DNA of 64,000 bases, taken from the NCBI GenBank assembly GCA_022539475.1, contig VCMS01000005.1:124001-188000 (forward strand), in the 5' to 3' direction. Source of the DNA: Gracilaria domingensis (Eukaryota > Rhodophyta > Florideophyceae > Gracilariales > Gracilariaceae). Positions 1 to 10,325 of this stretch are shown piece by piece. Under the pieces are notes generated by a model. The model saw only the letters and a list, made by a program, of their open reading frames with translations. It made no database searches and was not told the DNA's origin. The first letter of the stretch is position 1, and each line of letters begins with the position of its first letter. The position numbers and the translations under genes are program-made.

Positions 1-1046
1 ACTTAAACAGCGGGGCTATAAAACGGCGCAGATGCACAGAATCTAGCGTATCGAAGATAGTTGCACGAGATTGGACAGTGTGCTGCGTTCCGTGGTGTGG
101 TGATTGGCTGCAACGGTAGGGAAGACTGTGGACGAGTGAACTATGTACGTGGCTGCACTAGCAGTAGGTCGCCAAATGTTGCACAACAGAGCAGCAACTA
201 CTTCAATCGCGGCCCCATTGAGAGGGTGGTGCGGAGGTTGCGTACGATAGCTGATCGTGACCTGCGACGCGGACCAGGCCTGGCGCTCCGAGGGTGGGCA
301 GATGGGCTGTTGGCAAGCTGCCGTAGATGCCAGTACCCTCCTATGAACTCAATAGTAGCGGCTTCGAGATTGGATTGGCGCCACGTTTTTGGACGTAGGT
401 CCCGTTGGTTGAAGCGCTGGTGCCTGTACTGCGTCGGCGATGCGCAATTGAGGGCCTCAACGCAGTTTAGCTCTGCTGACTTTTTGGCCCCCTTCCCTGA
501 AACCTTTCGGTTGTGTGACGCTACGGGCGTTCACAATTTCCAAGTTGTGAGGTTTCTCGAAGGCACCGCAGAGGGACGCCAGGTATGCGCACAGGTGCGG
601 CGAATTGAAGTGTGGACTGATCGAGTTGCGTTAACCACCGTCGGCGGTTCTCTCACACTGATTTCAGAGGTTGAGCTGAGGGTGCCGAAATGGCAGAGTT
701 AATGGCAGAAAATGATTCGACAAGAAACAGGTGCCTTCCAACGGAAAACACAGATCAGATTAGCATCTAGTTCACGGCGCATGTGGTGGTTGTTCCGCTG
801 CAGACAAACGCTCGGTGGCTGGGAGAAAAGCGTTCGGGAGAAGTTGCAATCAAATGCTGGGGTTGCGCAACAGCTGGTGCTCAAAACGGTCGCTTACCCA
901 AGGGTATAAGATGCGGTGAGGCGCTGCTAATTTTACAAAGCGCTGGACAAACAATACACATACGAAGGTATATCTGGCGCACACAGATTGGAACGAGGGT
1001 CAAAGGCCTAGAGAGTGGTGAACGACGGGGGCTCAAAAGGCAGGCG
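1..1046. other. Intergenic, no supported gene
   Basis: I see no convincing gene here. The longest open stretch (61-702, + strand) begins at TTG, has several in-frame stops just upstream and matches no family I recognise; its first ATG is at 343. The segment 900-910 carries AAGGGTATAAG, a short motif that recurs in other intergenic parts of the window. The left part may be the edge of a gene or an old repeat. Confidence 0.4.
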
Positions 1047-1574
1047 TCAAGAATCCTTCTTGGAAGACGAGGAGGCAGCATGTGAATGCGGCGCACGCCT
1101 TCTGGCAGTGTGTCTGGCAGTCGGACTGGTATCATGTGGGGCACGCAACACCAGCGAATCATCCTGCACGCGAGAATACGGACGAGAGGTCTGCGGCGGC
1201 GGTGAAACAAGGTCGTTGTAGAGCTGTGAGACATGGTTGGCCGCAACTCGACCTGCATTGGTGACAGAGTCGACGATGGGGCGAACAGCATTGGATACGT
1301 CCTGCATGGAAGGCAGGGCAAACGGAGCTTGTGACGGCTGCGCGTCTTGCGGCGCATAATTGCTGTGTCCAGACAGAGAATTCTCCTCCTCTTGCAGACG
1401 GCGGGCAAGCGCCTCATCGTGCGCCTCCTGCAGACGACGAGTGGTGGGGTCTATCGCAGGCTCGCCCTGCAGCAGAAAATCGACGGTGCGCTCGACCGAG
1501 TTGTTGTTGGCCTGAAGCGCGGCTTGCAGTGCGCTGCGGTCCTTGTCGGGAAACATTGCTCGAAGGGAGTCCAT
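1047..1574 (-). CDS. CUE-domain protein, ubiquitin-binding adaptor
   Basis: This predicted 175-residue protein begins at the ATG at 1574. Residues 1 to about 35 form a CUE-like three-helix ubiquitin-binding module: the MFP signature (SLRAMFPDKD) follows the start and a conserved leucine pair (VDFLLQ) closes it. After it comes a charged helix (RRLQEAHDEALARRLQEEE) like those that often follow CUE or UBA domains, then a Ser/Pro/His-rich, probably disordered tail ending in KKDS. There is no signal peptide or membrane segment, so a cytosolic adaptor in ubiquitin-dependent trafficking or degradation is likely. That role is inferred from the domain alone. The frame stays open upstream to 1796, but that part contains no convincing domain and reads like 5' UTR. 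Confidence 0.7.
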   Translation of the reverse strand: MDSLRAMFPDKDRSALQAALQANNNSVERTVDFLLQGEPAIDPTTRRLQEAHDEALARRLQEEENSLSGHSNYAPQDAQPSQAPFALPSMQDVSNAVRPIVDSVTNAGRVAANHVSQLYNDLVSPPPQTSRPYSRVQDDSLVLRAPHDTSPTARHTARRRAPHSHAASSSSKKDS

Positions 1575-1869
1575 GGTGAAAGGCAAGAAGCGTTCTGACA
1601 GCCGCTTGTCGGCGTGAAACGAACTGCGCGCGTGCGGATCGTCTGCTGCTGCGGAGCCAAGAAGGTGCGGCACATCACACCACGTCAGGGCAAGCGCACA
1701 GTGGAGGCGAGCAACCGCTGCGTCCAGGGGGGCGTGGTGGCAGAGCGTGTTACACGGGGCCACGCGTGGTCGTGGGCTCGTGTGCGCGGTGTACACGGCT
1801 TCGAAGGCAACGCGCGGATACTGGCGGCTACCACCACCTGCGGCCGCTATCGCGTAAAAAAGTTAAACT

Positions 1870-2079
1870 TTACAGGGTATTGGCGTGTTGCGACCGGTCA
1901 CGCGCGGTGACGCGAAGCGCGCGATGCGACGTGGCGTGCGCCATAGCGGCGGCCGTGCGTGGGAACGCGCCATCGCCGCCGCCGCCGTCGAGGCGGCGCG
2001 CGCTGTGAAACCCGCGGCGCGCGGCGACGCCCACGGCCGCGGCCACGGCCGCGGCCGCGGCGCCGCTCAGCGTGATCAT
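1870..2079 (-). CDS. Possible small membrane protein (weak)
   Basis: A 69-residue frame starting at the ATG at 2079. It has an Ala/Val-rich hydrophobic N-terminal segment (residues 4-20) followed by an Arg/His-rich tail. It lies in an extremely GC-rich stretch (about 1900-2330) where open frames arise by chance, and the frame continues upstream to 2610 without recognisable domains. It sits just upstream of the CUE gene on the same strand. I cannot tell a small gene from chance; transcript evidence would decide. Confidence 0.2.
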   Translation of the reverse strand: MITLSGAAAAAVAAAVGVAARRGFHSARRLDGGGGDGAFPRTAAAMAHATSHRALRVTARDRSQHANTL

Positions 2080-2502
2080 CACCGCGATGGAACCGCAGGA
2101 ACGAGCGCGCACGCGATGGAATGCGCCGCCCCGCAACTCTCTCAGCGCGCCGCAAAACGTGCCGCTTGGCCGCTTGCGCGCGTCGCGCGCCCCCCGTGTC
2201 ACGCCGCGCAGCGAGCGCGGCAGGTTGCCTTTCACGCGTCTGTATGAGCGTTGTAAGGAGCGCGCGCCGCGCTTGTGCGCGCGACGCGCCAGCTCATTTT
2301 CGCGTGACTTGTGAAACGCATCCTGCATCAACAGCTGCGCGGTAAGCTGCAGAGCCACCACCTGCGCCCGCCTCAAAGCGCTGCGCCTTCCTTCCATCCG
2401 TTCCCCCTGCCTTCGTCGCTCCCTGTTCTCCAGCGTGTCCCCTCCGCCACATAGTTTTCCTCCTTTGCTCTGTGCCTTTTGCCGCCCTCCAGTTCGTTCC
2501 CC

Positions 2503-3900
2503 ATGGCTTGTGCGCGTCTTGTTTTGTTGGCGGCCGTTTTGCTCGCGCGCCTTGCCGCCGTGCTCGCCCTGCCGGTTGACCCGGTGTTCGTGCCCGTTTT
2601 CACCTCCCATGATACTCCTAGCATGCGACCCTTCGCTCGTTCCGGCTCCGAGCCGCCGAATCCCACCACCGTGACATCATGCGGCCAATGGATATCGATC
2701 TACGAGCGCCACTGGCAGAAGTACCCAGATTGCCATCGTGGTAAGACCAATCGTCTATGTTGCCAACTCTACGATCTTATGGACAAGTCCATCCGTATCT
2801 TCAGGCATGAGCTCAAGTGTCAGGTAACCAACATGGCTTTCTATCAGAAGAAGTTTTCTTCCTTCTGTGTCAATGGCGGATCCACCACTAGCCATGCTTC
2901 TACACCCGCCGGCACAGTTGTCACGGGCTCTTCTGAAACCACCTCCATTACCCTGAGACCGCCTGTTACCATTGGCGGCTCGCACGGAACTGGCAAGATT
3001 ACCATCCTGGAGGAAGAGATATCTACGCACACTGGCCAAGTTTGTACCTCTGGCAATTGCTGTACTGGTCAGAGCTGTTTCTGCGAATCTTGTACCGCCA
3101 CCACAACTACTACAACCAGCACATGTACCTCCACAAGTTGCGGATGCGTGGGACAGCATTGTACCAAACCCTGTCAGGGCGTTCATTGTGGCAATCCTTG
3201 CTCCGGCACTAATTGTCCCACTCCATGTACCGGCGTCCACTGCACTACTGGCTGCACCGGCTCAAACTGTAACGTCATCCAACAGCCGCAATCACAACCA
3301 GTACAACCTGTGACTCCAGTCGCTAATGTGTGTCAACAAGGTGTTAACTGTGCTGGTATCTGCGTCAACAATCAATGTTTGGGTGCTACTCAGAATAGTG
3401 ACGATGGAGGAAATGTTTGCTTCCATCCGCAAACCACCGTCGAGCTAGCCTCTGGAGAAATCAAACCGATGCACAGCCTGAACATTGGTGATCATGTACA
3501 CGTTGGTCTTGGAAAGTACAGTCGTGTGTTTATGTTTACGCACAACGACGCTTCCATTCCAGCCACGTTCATGAATGTAACGGTGCAAAGTGGCGAATCC
3601 ATCATGCTTACGCCCTCTCATTTCATATACTTGAAACAAGGTCTTATGCAAGCTGCTCATATCAAGAGTGGTACCCTTATTCAAATGCACGACGGCCGAT
3701 ATGAAAGCGTTGTCTATGCGGACCGTGTGCGCAGTTTCGGCCTGTACAACCCGCAAACCATGCATGGTGATATCGCTGTATCTGGTTTCCGTGCTTCAAC
3801 GTACACCACCACTATTCCGTCAGATACCGCACATGCATTGCTTGCGCCTCTGAGAGCGCTTTATCGGATATGCGGGGCTCATATATCTGCCGCTTTCTGA
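2503..3900 (+). CDS. Secreted Cys-rich protein with C-terminal Hedgehog-type Hint domain
   Basis: Predicted 465 residues from the ATG at 2503. Residues 1-22 are a signal peptide. A Thr/Ser-rich stretch follows, then about 185-262 a cysteine-dense region built from short repeats of the type C-x-G-x-x-C (CQGVHCGNPCSGTNC and similar). Residues 303-460 resemble a Hedgehog-type Hint (Hog) domain: a nucleophile-like Cys306 in NVCFHPQT, the TxxH block as LTPSH (Thr370, His373), and the late GLYNPQTMHGDIAVSG segment that parallels the GxxAPLTxxG..VVDG block of metazoan Hog domains. Family knowledge predicts self-cleavage before Cys306, releasing the Cys-rich part outside the cell. Only about 25 residues follow the Hint core, so a sterol-binding extension seems absent. 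There is no intron. Function of the released part is unknown. Confidence 0.85.
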   Translation: MACARLVLLAAVLLARLAAVLALPVDPVFVPVFTSHDTPSMRPFARSGSEPPNPTTVTSCGQWISIYERHWQKYPDCHRGKTNRLCCQLYDLMDKSIRIFRHELKCQVTNMAFYQKKFSSFCVNGGSTTSHASTPAGTVVTGSSETTSITLRPPVTIGGSHGTGKITILEEEISTHTGQVCTSGNCCTGQSCFCESCTATTTTTTSTCTSTSCGCVGQHCTKPCQGVHCGNPCSGTNCPTPCTGVHCTTGCTGSNCNVIQQPQSQPVQPVTPVANVCQQGVNCAGICVNNQCLGATQNSDDGGNVCFHPQTTVELASGEIKPMHSLNIGDHVHVGLGKYSRVFMFTHNDASIPATFMNVTVQSGESIMLTPSHFIYLKQGLMQAAHIKSGTLIQMHDGRYESVVYADRVRSFGLYNPQTMHGDIAVSGFRASTYTTTIPSDTAHALLAPLRALYRICGAHISAAF

Positions 3901-5521
3901 GCTGACTGTCGTTGTTGAGATGTATATATGTTAAACCATGTGATTGTCTTCAATCTACACAAGCACCGCTGAGGGTCTTTAGCGCTTGAGCATATTTTTG
4001 GCTGGGACGCTTTTTGGCTGTACTACTTCACATTTGTAGCGAGTTATGATCATCATTTTGAACATGACCTTGACAAGCCCTTCATATTCTGGTAGTGTAT
4101 ACGATGTTAGCACATGACTTGCAGCATGAAGCTCTAGTTCACAAACGGCGTGGATGGCAATGATACTTATATCGATCGTCAACCCACTCTTCTTTCCGCA
4201 CTTCAAATCTCGTACTGCACTAAGATCCTGAGTGAAGTTGGTCACACATTGAACTCCTTGCGTGATTGTGCGATAACCAGCGCAAGAGAATAGATACATC
4301 GGCATAGAGAATTGAAAATGGAGTCGTACTGTTAGAGAAAGATGACGTAAACAAGTGCACTAATTTGCTACAGCCAGCCCGCAAAATGTTAAGAGCAAAA
4401 CTTCCGTGTTAAGGTGAATCTTGCTTCAAGCAACTTAACCTTTTTGCTTCGAAGTGCGTCTCATACTGGTTATTTGAATATAAGTCACTGCATTTTGATC
4501 ACATGTAAAATATGCCACTCGCTGCGTTTGTTTGTGCGCGCAAACTATCTGTGGCATCTGCACCGGATATGGCTAAGCGAAGATATGTATCTGTTCTGTA
4601 ATAATCAAACAATGCAGATCAGAGTGCTACGCGCGGGAAGTTGACGTTGTCGATATACGAAGATACCCCAGGTTGAAATTTTTCAAGCGACAAAGAGAAC
4701 GCTGGACCGCTGATTTAACAACAAAGATATCGGTGCGACGAACCACATGCGGAATACTGCGGTTTGTGAAGGAATCAGCGCCGATTCGATACGTTGGGGA
4801 CGTGCAGAACGAGGCAGGTGACAATGTTCGGAAAGAGGCAATACGTTGCTGGTGACCTAGCGAAGGATTTGTTCGAACGCAACCCTCTTGAATTCGTGCA
4901 AAGCAATCAAGAAGGTTAGGACTATCTATCTTATCCCTTGCAAGGAGGGGCGAGCGTGGGGATCTGAGCAATGACTAGGGTTGCTCTGCTGTTTAACACA
5001 CCGCGAGGTTGTGGGGCTACCACAGCCTGTCACCTTTTGCTGTTTCAAAAAGATACCAATGGCACGGATGGTGACAACGTTGCATCATGCGACGTGCGCC
5101 ATTGTAGATAAAACGGTGTGAATCAGAAACGGATTCTGCTGATGCAACGGAACACTTCCCTTCGTGTTTAAGCCACCACACAGCCGCGGCGACTTTACAG
5201 AGGCAACTGCGCCACGCTGGCCTGAGAGCGGCTCGCCCCTTTGTTGCCATCACGTGCAAAAAATCGACAACGTTCTCGCGGCGCACACTGTCCTGTACGA
5301 CCTCCTCGTCCAACGTCTGAGTTGGAGTTGCGTGTTCGTCTAGCACTCCCTCGTCTTCACCCCCAGAGTAGGGCTACCCCAGAGCTCTCGATCCACCGGC
5401 TCTCTCTGCGAACTGTTCTTGCGACCTCTGCCCCCCCTTCCCTTCCCTCATACGTTCCCTTGTTCTCCAACCCCTTCTACATGCGTGCGCTCTTCGGCGA
5501 CTGACTTCCCCCGCTCGGCTC
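3901..5521. other. Intergenic, one weak open frame
   Basis: About 1.6 kb between the Hint gene and the RING gene. A 108-residue frame at 3979-4305 (- strand, ATG) has no domain I recognise, and another at 4627-4971 (- strand) lacks an ATG start. The last 200 bp before 5522 are pyrimidine-rich (CCCTTCCCTTCCCTC type), as expected for the promoter and leader of the following gene. Confidence 0.4.
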
Positions 5522-6628
5522 ATGCCTGTCGCCCAGTCTAACGCGGCGCAACAAGCTTCGCCTCTATCATCTCCCTCCTCGCCGCAACTTTCGGCAGAAC
5601 GGGGCACGTCTTCCGCCGACGAAGAAACCCATGATTCTCCCTCTCAGTATGTAGCTCCCCCACCACACCTATTGGTACAACCAACACCGGACATGCACGA
5701 CGCTGAAGTGCAGTCGGAACCCATACCATCAAACGCTGCAAGTAGGGAACCCACCCAATCTTCACGAACGCGGTCTTTTACGGTCAACCATAATGTAATG
5801 GTACCGTACAACGTCATCGCGCTCCTGCTTTCTTTAATCGTTCTCACACGCAACTCCAACGTCGATGCGGGTAAGCTGAGGACATGGTTAATCGTATTTG
5901 TTTGTGTCAGCTCCGTGCGAATCATGGCTCGTTCTGTGTTGCGTCGACTAAGTTGGCGTGCAATGAATATCTCGTATATTGCTTGTCATGTTATTGACAC
6001 GGCCGTCTATCTTGCTTATATATCTTGGTTTTTCGTCGCTATTGCGTATCTCGTGGAGTACAAGGATCAACCCGAGGTCCGCTCAAGTTTCCTTTTCATT
6101 TTCATTGCTTGTATCGTCGCTCTTGAGCTCACGTTCTTCTTCTTCGCCTTACTGTTTGCGGCTATCATCTTTTTCTTTGCTGCCTCCCCGGTGCATAGAC
6201 GCCCTCCGCCCGGCGCAACCACCGAGGACCTCTCCAAGTTAACTTCTTACAAGTTTGTACCTCCTCAAGATGATGTCGAAAATCCCCCACCCGAGGGTAC
6301 CAACGTCTGCTCAATATGCCTCTGCGACTTTGAGGAAGACGAATTACTTCGTGAGCTTCCGTGTCCATCTGGAAAACATGTCTTCCACGCTGCATGTGTC
6401 GATGAATGGCTTATGCGACGAGTTTCATGCCCTATTTGTCGTGAAGATCCGCTGCGAAGCTTTCGAGAGCAGCCAGAAGACCAGGCGTATCAGGAGAACG
6501 CTGTTACAGCGAATACTAACCCGCGTCGCCGCAGGCTGAATATCAGCACACTGTTCACACGCAGTCGATCAGTTGAACAGGATTCACCAGCGGAGCACAC
6601 TGTAATCAACGTTGAGTCATCTTCTTAG
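5522..6628 (+). CDS. Multi-pass membrane RING-H2 E3 ubiquitin ligase
   Basis: A 368-residue protein from the ATG at 5522. The first 90 residues are Ser/Pro/Gln-rich and disordered. Four hydrophobic segments follow (about 95-111, 119-136, 149-178 and 190-222, the last very Phe-rich). A RING-H2 finger begins at Cys263 (VCSICLCDF) and runs through KHVFHAACVDEW to CPIC, with the full C-x2-C ... C-x-H-x2-H ... C-x2-C ligand set; the Trp before the last pair is typical of E2-binding RINGs. It should ubiquitinate substrates at an endomembrane, as plant and fungal homologues of this layout do. Substrates are unknown. The stop codon (6626-6628) overlaps that of the convergent DPH7 gene. Confidence 0.9.
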   Translation: MPVAQSNAAQQASPLSSPSSPQLSAERGTSSADEETHDSPSQYVAPPPHLLVQPTPDMHDAEVQSEPIPSNAASREPTQSSRTRSFTVNHNVMVPYNVIALLLSLIVLTRNSNVDAGKLRTWLIVFVCVSSVRIMARSVLRRLSWRAMNISYIACHVIDTAVYLAYISWFFVAIAYLVEYKDQPEVRSSFLFIFIACIVALELTFFFFALLFAAIIFFFAASPVHRRPPPGATTEDLSKLTSYKFVPPQDDVENPPPEGTNVCSICLCDFEEDELLRELPCPSGKHVFHAACVDEWLMRRVSCPICREDPLRSFREQPEDQAYQENAVTANTNPRRRRLNISTLFTRSRSVEQDSPAEHTVINVESSS

Positions 6629-7809
6629 CTACAGTCGGTACCTTCCAACCCTTTGCTCTTGTCTATGCTCCAAATGTGCACTGCGCAGTCATAGAATGAG
6701 CCCGTTATCGCCACTAATTCATGTTCTGAGTCTAAACTCGATAACCAGCTAGCGCCATATGCAATCGATTCATGCGCTTCAAATTCGGCTACAACTTGTA
6801 AATGACTACCATCAACCAAGCGCAGTGCCTTACATCCATCATACATGGCGGCCACCAATACGTACTCTGAATGGCGCGGGTGGAACCTTAATCGCCAAAC
6901 ACCACCTCCAACGTTCCGTTCCTCCACGCATCGTCGCAGTGAGCGAACGTCCCAAATGCGTACGGTGTCGTTGTACCCACCGGTCCAAAGCTCATGCTCA
7001 TGTCCTAAGCGAGTAGCAATTGTCGTGACGCCGACTCCATCATGAGCGTTGCGCCGTCGAAAGATACTCCGATCTGTGTCAGCACGCCACGCACAAAGAA
7101 CTCCGTCATCTCCACCGGAATATACCATAGTCCTCTCTGCACTGCATGCGACTGAACGGCTTACGCAAGCTGTCCATGCCTCTAGCGAGTGTGCATTCCG
7201 CTGAAACACCTCTTTTGCATCGCCTGTAGCGGACAGATTATACAAAGCCACAGCACCCTTGGAGTCGGATGTGGCAATAAGCCTTTCCCCCTCTTTGTCA
7301 TAGAGATCAAGAGAGAGTATCATAGTCTCCAGGTTGTCCTGAGGCTTGTTAACTGCCTTAGCATCCAGATGATCAGCTTTCTCTGAACAGCTCAAGGCAT
7401 ATAATTTGTTCTGCGAACACGCGGCGTATACCGTTCTCAGTGATTTGCACGATTGCACGTCCAATACCGCGGGCAGGGCTGTCTCGTCACGTTTTGTTAG
7501 ATGAAATGAGCACAGGGAATCTCCGGGGTGTCTTCTTGTGGCCTCCAAGAGCACAGCAGATCCTCTCCTAGTTGAAGTGCTCGAGTCGCCATTCTGACCA
7601 TCAGTGCGATTCTTGTGAACATATGTTCCAATCACTACATATTGGGAGACAGATGTTGCTCTTAGACACTCGTCGCTCTCGATTTCCGTCTTTTCAGTGT
7701 CTTGCAAGACTGCTATTGAGTCAACATTCTGAGAAGCTTTGAAAATCGCTTGCGATACAGGTTGCGATATTGGTCCTGAACTGTGGTCTGTGAGTCCCTG
7801 CATGGTCAT
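6625..7809 (-). CDS. DPH7: Diphthine methylesterase, WD40 repeat protein
   Basis: A WD40 propeller resembling DPH7 (WDR85), which removes a methyl ester from diphthine on elongation factor 2 before the final amidation to diphthamide. Hallmarks: early VVIGTY, the PAVLDVQ segment, the SGGDDGVLCAWR and WTGGYNDTVRIWD blades, GGGVWRLRFHP, and the late ESIAYGASWL followed by GSFYDCAVHIW, a combination characteristic of this family. With the ATG at 7809 the protein has 394 residues. The frame stays open to about 7890 but has no upstream ATG, so either 7809 is the start or a short upstream exon is missing. It acts in the cytosol. It converges on the RING gene with overlapping stop codons. Confidence 0.85.
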   Translation of the reverse strand: MTMQGLTDHSSGPISQPVSQAIFKASQNVDSIAVLQDTEKTEIESDECLRATSVSQYVVIGTYVHKNRTDGQNGDSSTSTRRGSAVLLEATRRHPGDSLCSFHLTKRDETALPAVLDVQSCKSLRTVYAACSQNKLYALSCSEKADHLDAKAVNKPQDNLETMILSLDLYDKEGERLIATSDSKGAVALYNLSATGDAKEVFQRNAHSLEAWTACVSRSVACSAERTMVYSGGDDGVLCAWRADTDRSIFRRRNAHDGVGVTTIATRLGHEHELWTGGYNDTVRIWDVRSLRRCVEERNVGGGVWRLRFHPRHSEYVLVAAMYDGCKALRLVDGSHLQVVAEFEAHESIAYGASWLSSLDSEHELVAITGSFYDCAVHIWSIDKSKGLEGTDCS

Positions 7810-8113
7810 CAGAACATCGGACCATGTGTGATCTAAGCGCGCGGGATAGGCAGTTTCTGAGCCTGGAAGTCCCACACATGAGCGGAACAAGAGGGCGGGA
7901 ATGTAAAAGCCCAGTTTCAGCGTTCCAACGCTTATGATCCTCAGCGCAAGGATTCGCTGGTCACGACGTAGCTACACTACAAGGGTATCCTTGTATACTA
8001 CCTTCGGTGCAACGGTAACTCTGTGCTGTATCTACGAACGAACGAGAACTTTATTTAGGAGCCTTTGAAAACACTTCTGATACGAAGGGTATAAGGATAT
8101 CATACCGTCATAC

Positions 8114-8150
8114 CTGCGCCCAGTTCTCAAAATTTGAGAACTCGGCGCAG
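8114..8150. repeat. Inverted repeat, 18-bp stem
   Basis: Two 18-nt arms (8114-8131 and 8133-8150) pair with one mismatch around a single central base. The left arm begins CTGCGCC and the right arm ends GGCGCAG. It is intergenic, upstream of DPH7, next to TATAAGGATATC at 8090. Confidence 0.85.
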
Positions 8151-8691
8151 ATCTTTTCTCCGCGTTGAGGGGCCAAACAAGTAAGGTTATCCTTCCGTCG
8201 GTATGAACTTTCGTAACTAGATACGAACTTCGTAGTACGATTCGTACGCAGGTGCAATATTCCCAAAACAGTAGCCTACCCTCAAATGTAAGGATACCGA
8301 CGGTATCAAAATTGCAATTTGCACCCACGGTTCAAGGCTGGATGCCTGGCAAGCGGGCCAGTATCCTTATAACCTTCCAACTCCATTATTGCAGGAAGCT
8401 CATCTTCTTCACCACTGTTGCATGTATATGTAGAACGATGAAGTGTTGCACGCCGGTGCCGTGTAAGGCAAGACTTTTGACGTTATCACAGCCATGCAGA
8501 ACATTGTTTCAAAGGGTTTGAAGAATGGGAGAGCTGTGTACGACAGGTAACGGCGTTATAAGGATACCTGCTGTGTCGGTTCATTGTTTTTGCAGATTTG
8601 CAAGGTTTGGACAAAAGATGTGCGTATCCGTTATCAGCATCTTCGGCCATGTCAGGCGCAAAACTCGTGGGGTGCATAGCTTCGGATTCCG

Positions 8692-8732
8692 AATCCAACG
8701 TCGTTTCCGAAGTTCGGAAACGACGTTGGATT
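8692..8732. repeat. Perfect inverted repeat, 20-bp stem
   Basis: Arms 8692-8711 and 8713-8732 are exact reverse complements with a one-base centre. The core pairs AACGTCGTTTCC with GGAAACGACGTT. A perfect stem this long is not expected by chance in 1 kb of DNA. Confidence 0.9.
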
Positions 8733-8862
8733 CCCCGAAACTGTGCTTCTCCCCTTCTTTGCTGTATAGGCACGGAATCCATGCCTTTATATATACAACG
8801 ACAAAATCGAATCAATATATAACCGCGAACAAACCTTCACCATTTGCTCTTCTTTTCCATTT

Positions 8863-9870
8863 CTAAAGACCAAGAAGGACTGCAACGGCTAGTGCCAACT
8901 CTTCCTGCCTCGTCTGATACCGAGCAGAAAACGCGGTATAGTACAACCCAGGCGTGGAAGACACAATTCGAAATTTTCGCCGATACTTCACATTATTCAC
9001 TGCCATTATTCTTTCGACGCAGGACGTTTTTTCGCAGTAAGACTTCATCATCATTGGTCTGGAATTGTGATAGACAATATGTCCGGCAGTAGCACAGCTT
9101 CCGTATAAATCACAAAGTACCTTCGAGTACGAGCTTTTCCTATATAGAAGGCTTTCGGGATGAAGATGCTCTAAAGCCACCGCGGAAACACAAGCTTTTT
9201 CATTCAGATCAAGATTCCCAAGTTCAAACTCCGTAAGTTCCTCCTCTAGGTTCTCTGATCCACTCGGTGCCGTAGTCGCATTTGATTGAGCAGAGCCATT
9301 CGATGCGTTGAGGTCTGAGCCTTCTGTCGAAAATGACTGATTCTCAGAACTTTGCGTGTCAGCGATGAAAGCAGGCCCGAGCTCTCGACCCTTTTCTTCA
9401 TTCAAGAATGGTTCTGAAGATACGATATCCCCATTGCCGTTTTCGGTATCAGTGAAAGGTATGGCGCAATACCCTTCCACGAGAGTGATAAATACGCATA
9501 TCCTGTTTGGAACACAATCTTCAGTCGACTTACATCTCTTTGGATTCGCAATGGAAGGTATTTGTGCATCAGAGAGGCAGGCAGGGCTTTCTTGCCAGAG
9601 CTCTGGATGAAAACATGATTCACCTGCATCACACTCAGAAGTTCGGTCGCATCGGGCTTTGTCTTCGTCGATTGGAACACATCCACAGTATTCACTGGTA
9701 GCCTTGCATATCTCAAGGGTTCGAGCGCTTCGGCATATTCGATTTCCTTTGCAATGTTTCTGCTCGATACAGGGATCAAGAGTTAACCCTGCGCATATAG
9801 CCGTTGGGATCATAGAGATGAAGAACGATGCTGAAAGCATACTGAACCACAGGAAATTTATGCGCTTCAT
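8863..9870 (-). CDS. Secreted cysteine-rich protein, unknown function
   Basis: A 335-residue protein starting at the ATG at 9870. Residues 1-27 are a signal peptide. Residues about 34-138 carry many cysteines arranged in pairs (DPCIEQKHCKGNRIC, TSECDAGESC, TEDCVPNRIC), resembling disulphide-rich extracellular modules. Then comes a low-complexity acidic, Ser/Asn-rich linker with potential N-glycosylation sites (NQS, NAS, NGS, NAT), and a second cysteine-containing domain near 235-315. The C-terminus ends in a short hydrophobic run (ALAVAVLLGL), which could belong to a lipid-anchor signal but lacks a clear cleavage site. I recognise no family. A cell-wall or surface role is inference only. Confidence 0.75.
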   Translation of the reverse strand: MKRINFLWFSMLSASFFISMIPTAICAGLTLDPCIEQKHCKGNRICRSARTLEICKATSEYCGCVPIDEDKARCDRTSECDAGESCFHPELWQESPACLSDAQIPSIANPKRCKSTEDCVPNRICVFITLVEGYCAIPFTDTENGNGDIVSSEPFLNEEKGRELGPAFIADTQSSENQSFSTEGSDLNASNGSAQSNATTAPSGSENLEEELTEFELGNLDLNEKACVSAVALEHLHPESLLYRKSSYSKVLCDLYGSCATAGHIVYHNSRPMMMKSYCEKTSCVERIMAVNNVKYRRKFRIVSSTPGLYYTAFSARYQTRQEELALAVAVLLGL

Positions 9871-10325
9871 TTGACAGTTTGCGTTAGAGTGCTTTCCTCA
9901 AATGAACACAAGCGCATTCAGTTTTCGTCTTGGAAGAAGGGTTGAATACAGGCAAGCGCTTTTGGACCCCCGTGCAGTAGAGCTGCATTTGAACGGTAGT
10001 TCTCTGCCGGTTTTGGAAGTAGACGATTGATCTACGGAAAAGGAAGATAAGAGATTAGTGCTAAGCGTAGGTATCCATAAGATTTCTTCTTCCAGATTTT
10101 CTATGAACCATGATTGCGAAGTGCATATGTCACGAAATCATTTCGTTGATTATGTTGGTATGGATCCGGCTTTCAGACATGAACAGCAGGCCTGAACAAA
10201 GATGGATTTTGTTTTGTTTACATCCGTGGCTTCTAACTTGTCTCTAGTACAGCAGTGATACACCCTTCTGCGGTTGACCACACCCTCGGGACCTTTAGAG
10301 CATCTCCTGGAGATGCCGCACTGTG

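Larger units (their letters stand above)
7810..8862. other. Intergenic, hairpin- and motif-rich
   Basis: No gene seen. The stretch contains two strong inverted repeats (8114-8150 and 8692-8732) and several copies of a short motif, TATAAGGATACC or its complement (8090-8101, 8361-8371, 8557-8568), plus related AAGGATACCGACGG and CCGTCGGTA elements at about 8185-8303. It may be a foldback mobile element or promoter-like repeat DNA. Confidence 0.5.

Noticed and set aside
61-702. 213-codon open frame
   Set aside because: TTG start, upstream in-frame stops, no recognisable domain; kept only as intergenic comment.
4627-4971. 114-codon minus-strand frame
   Set aside because: No ATG start and no family features.
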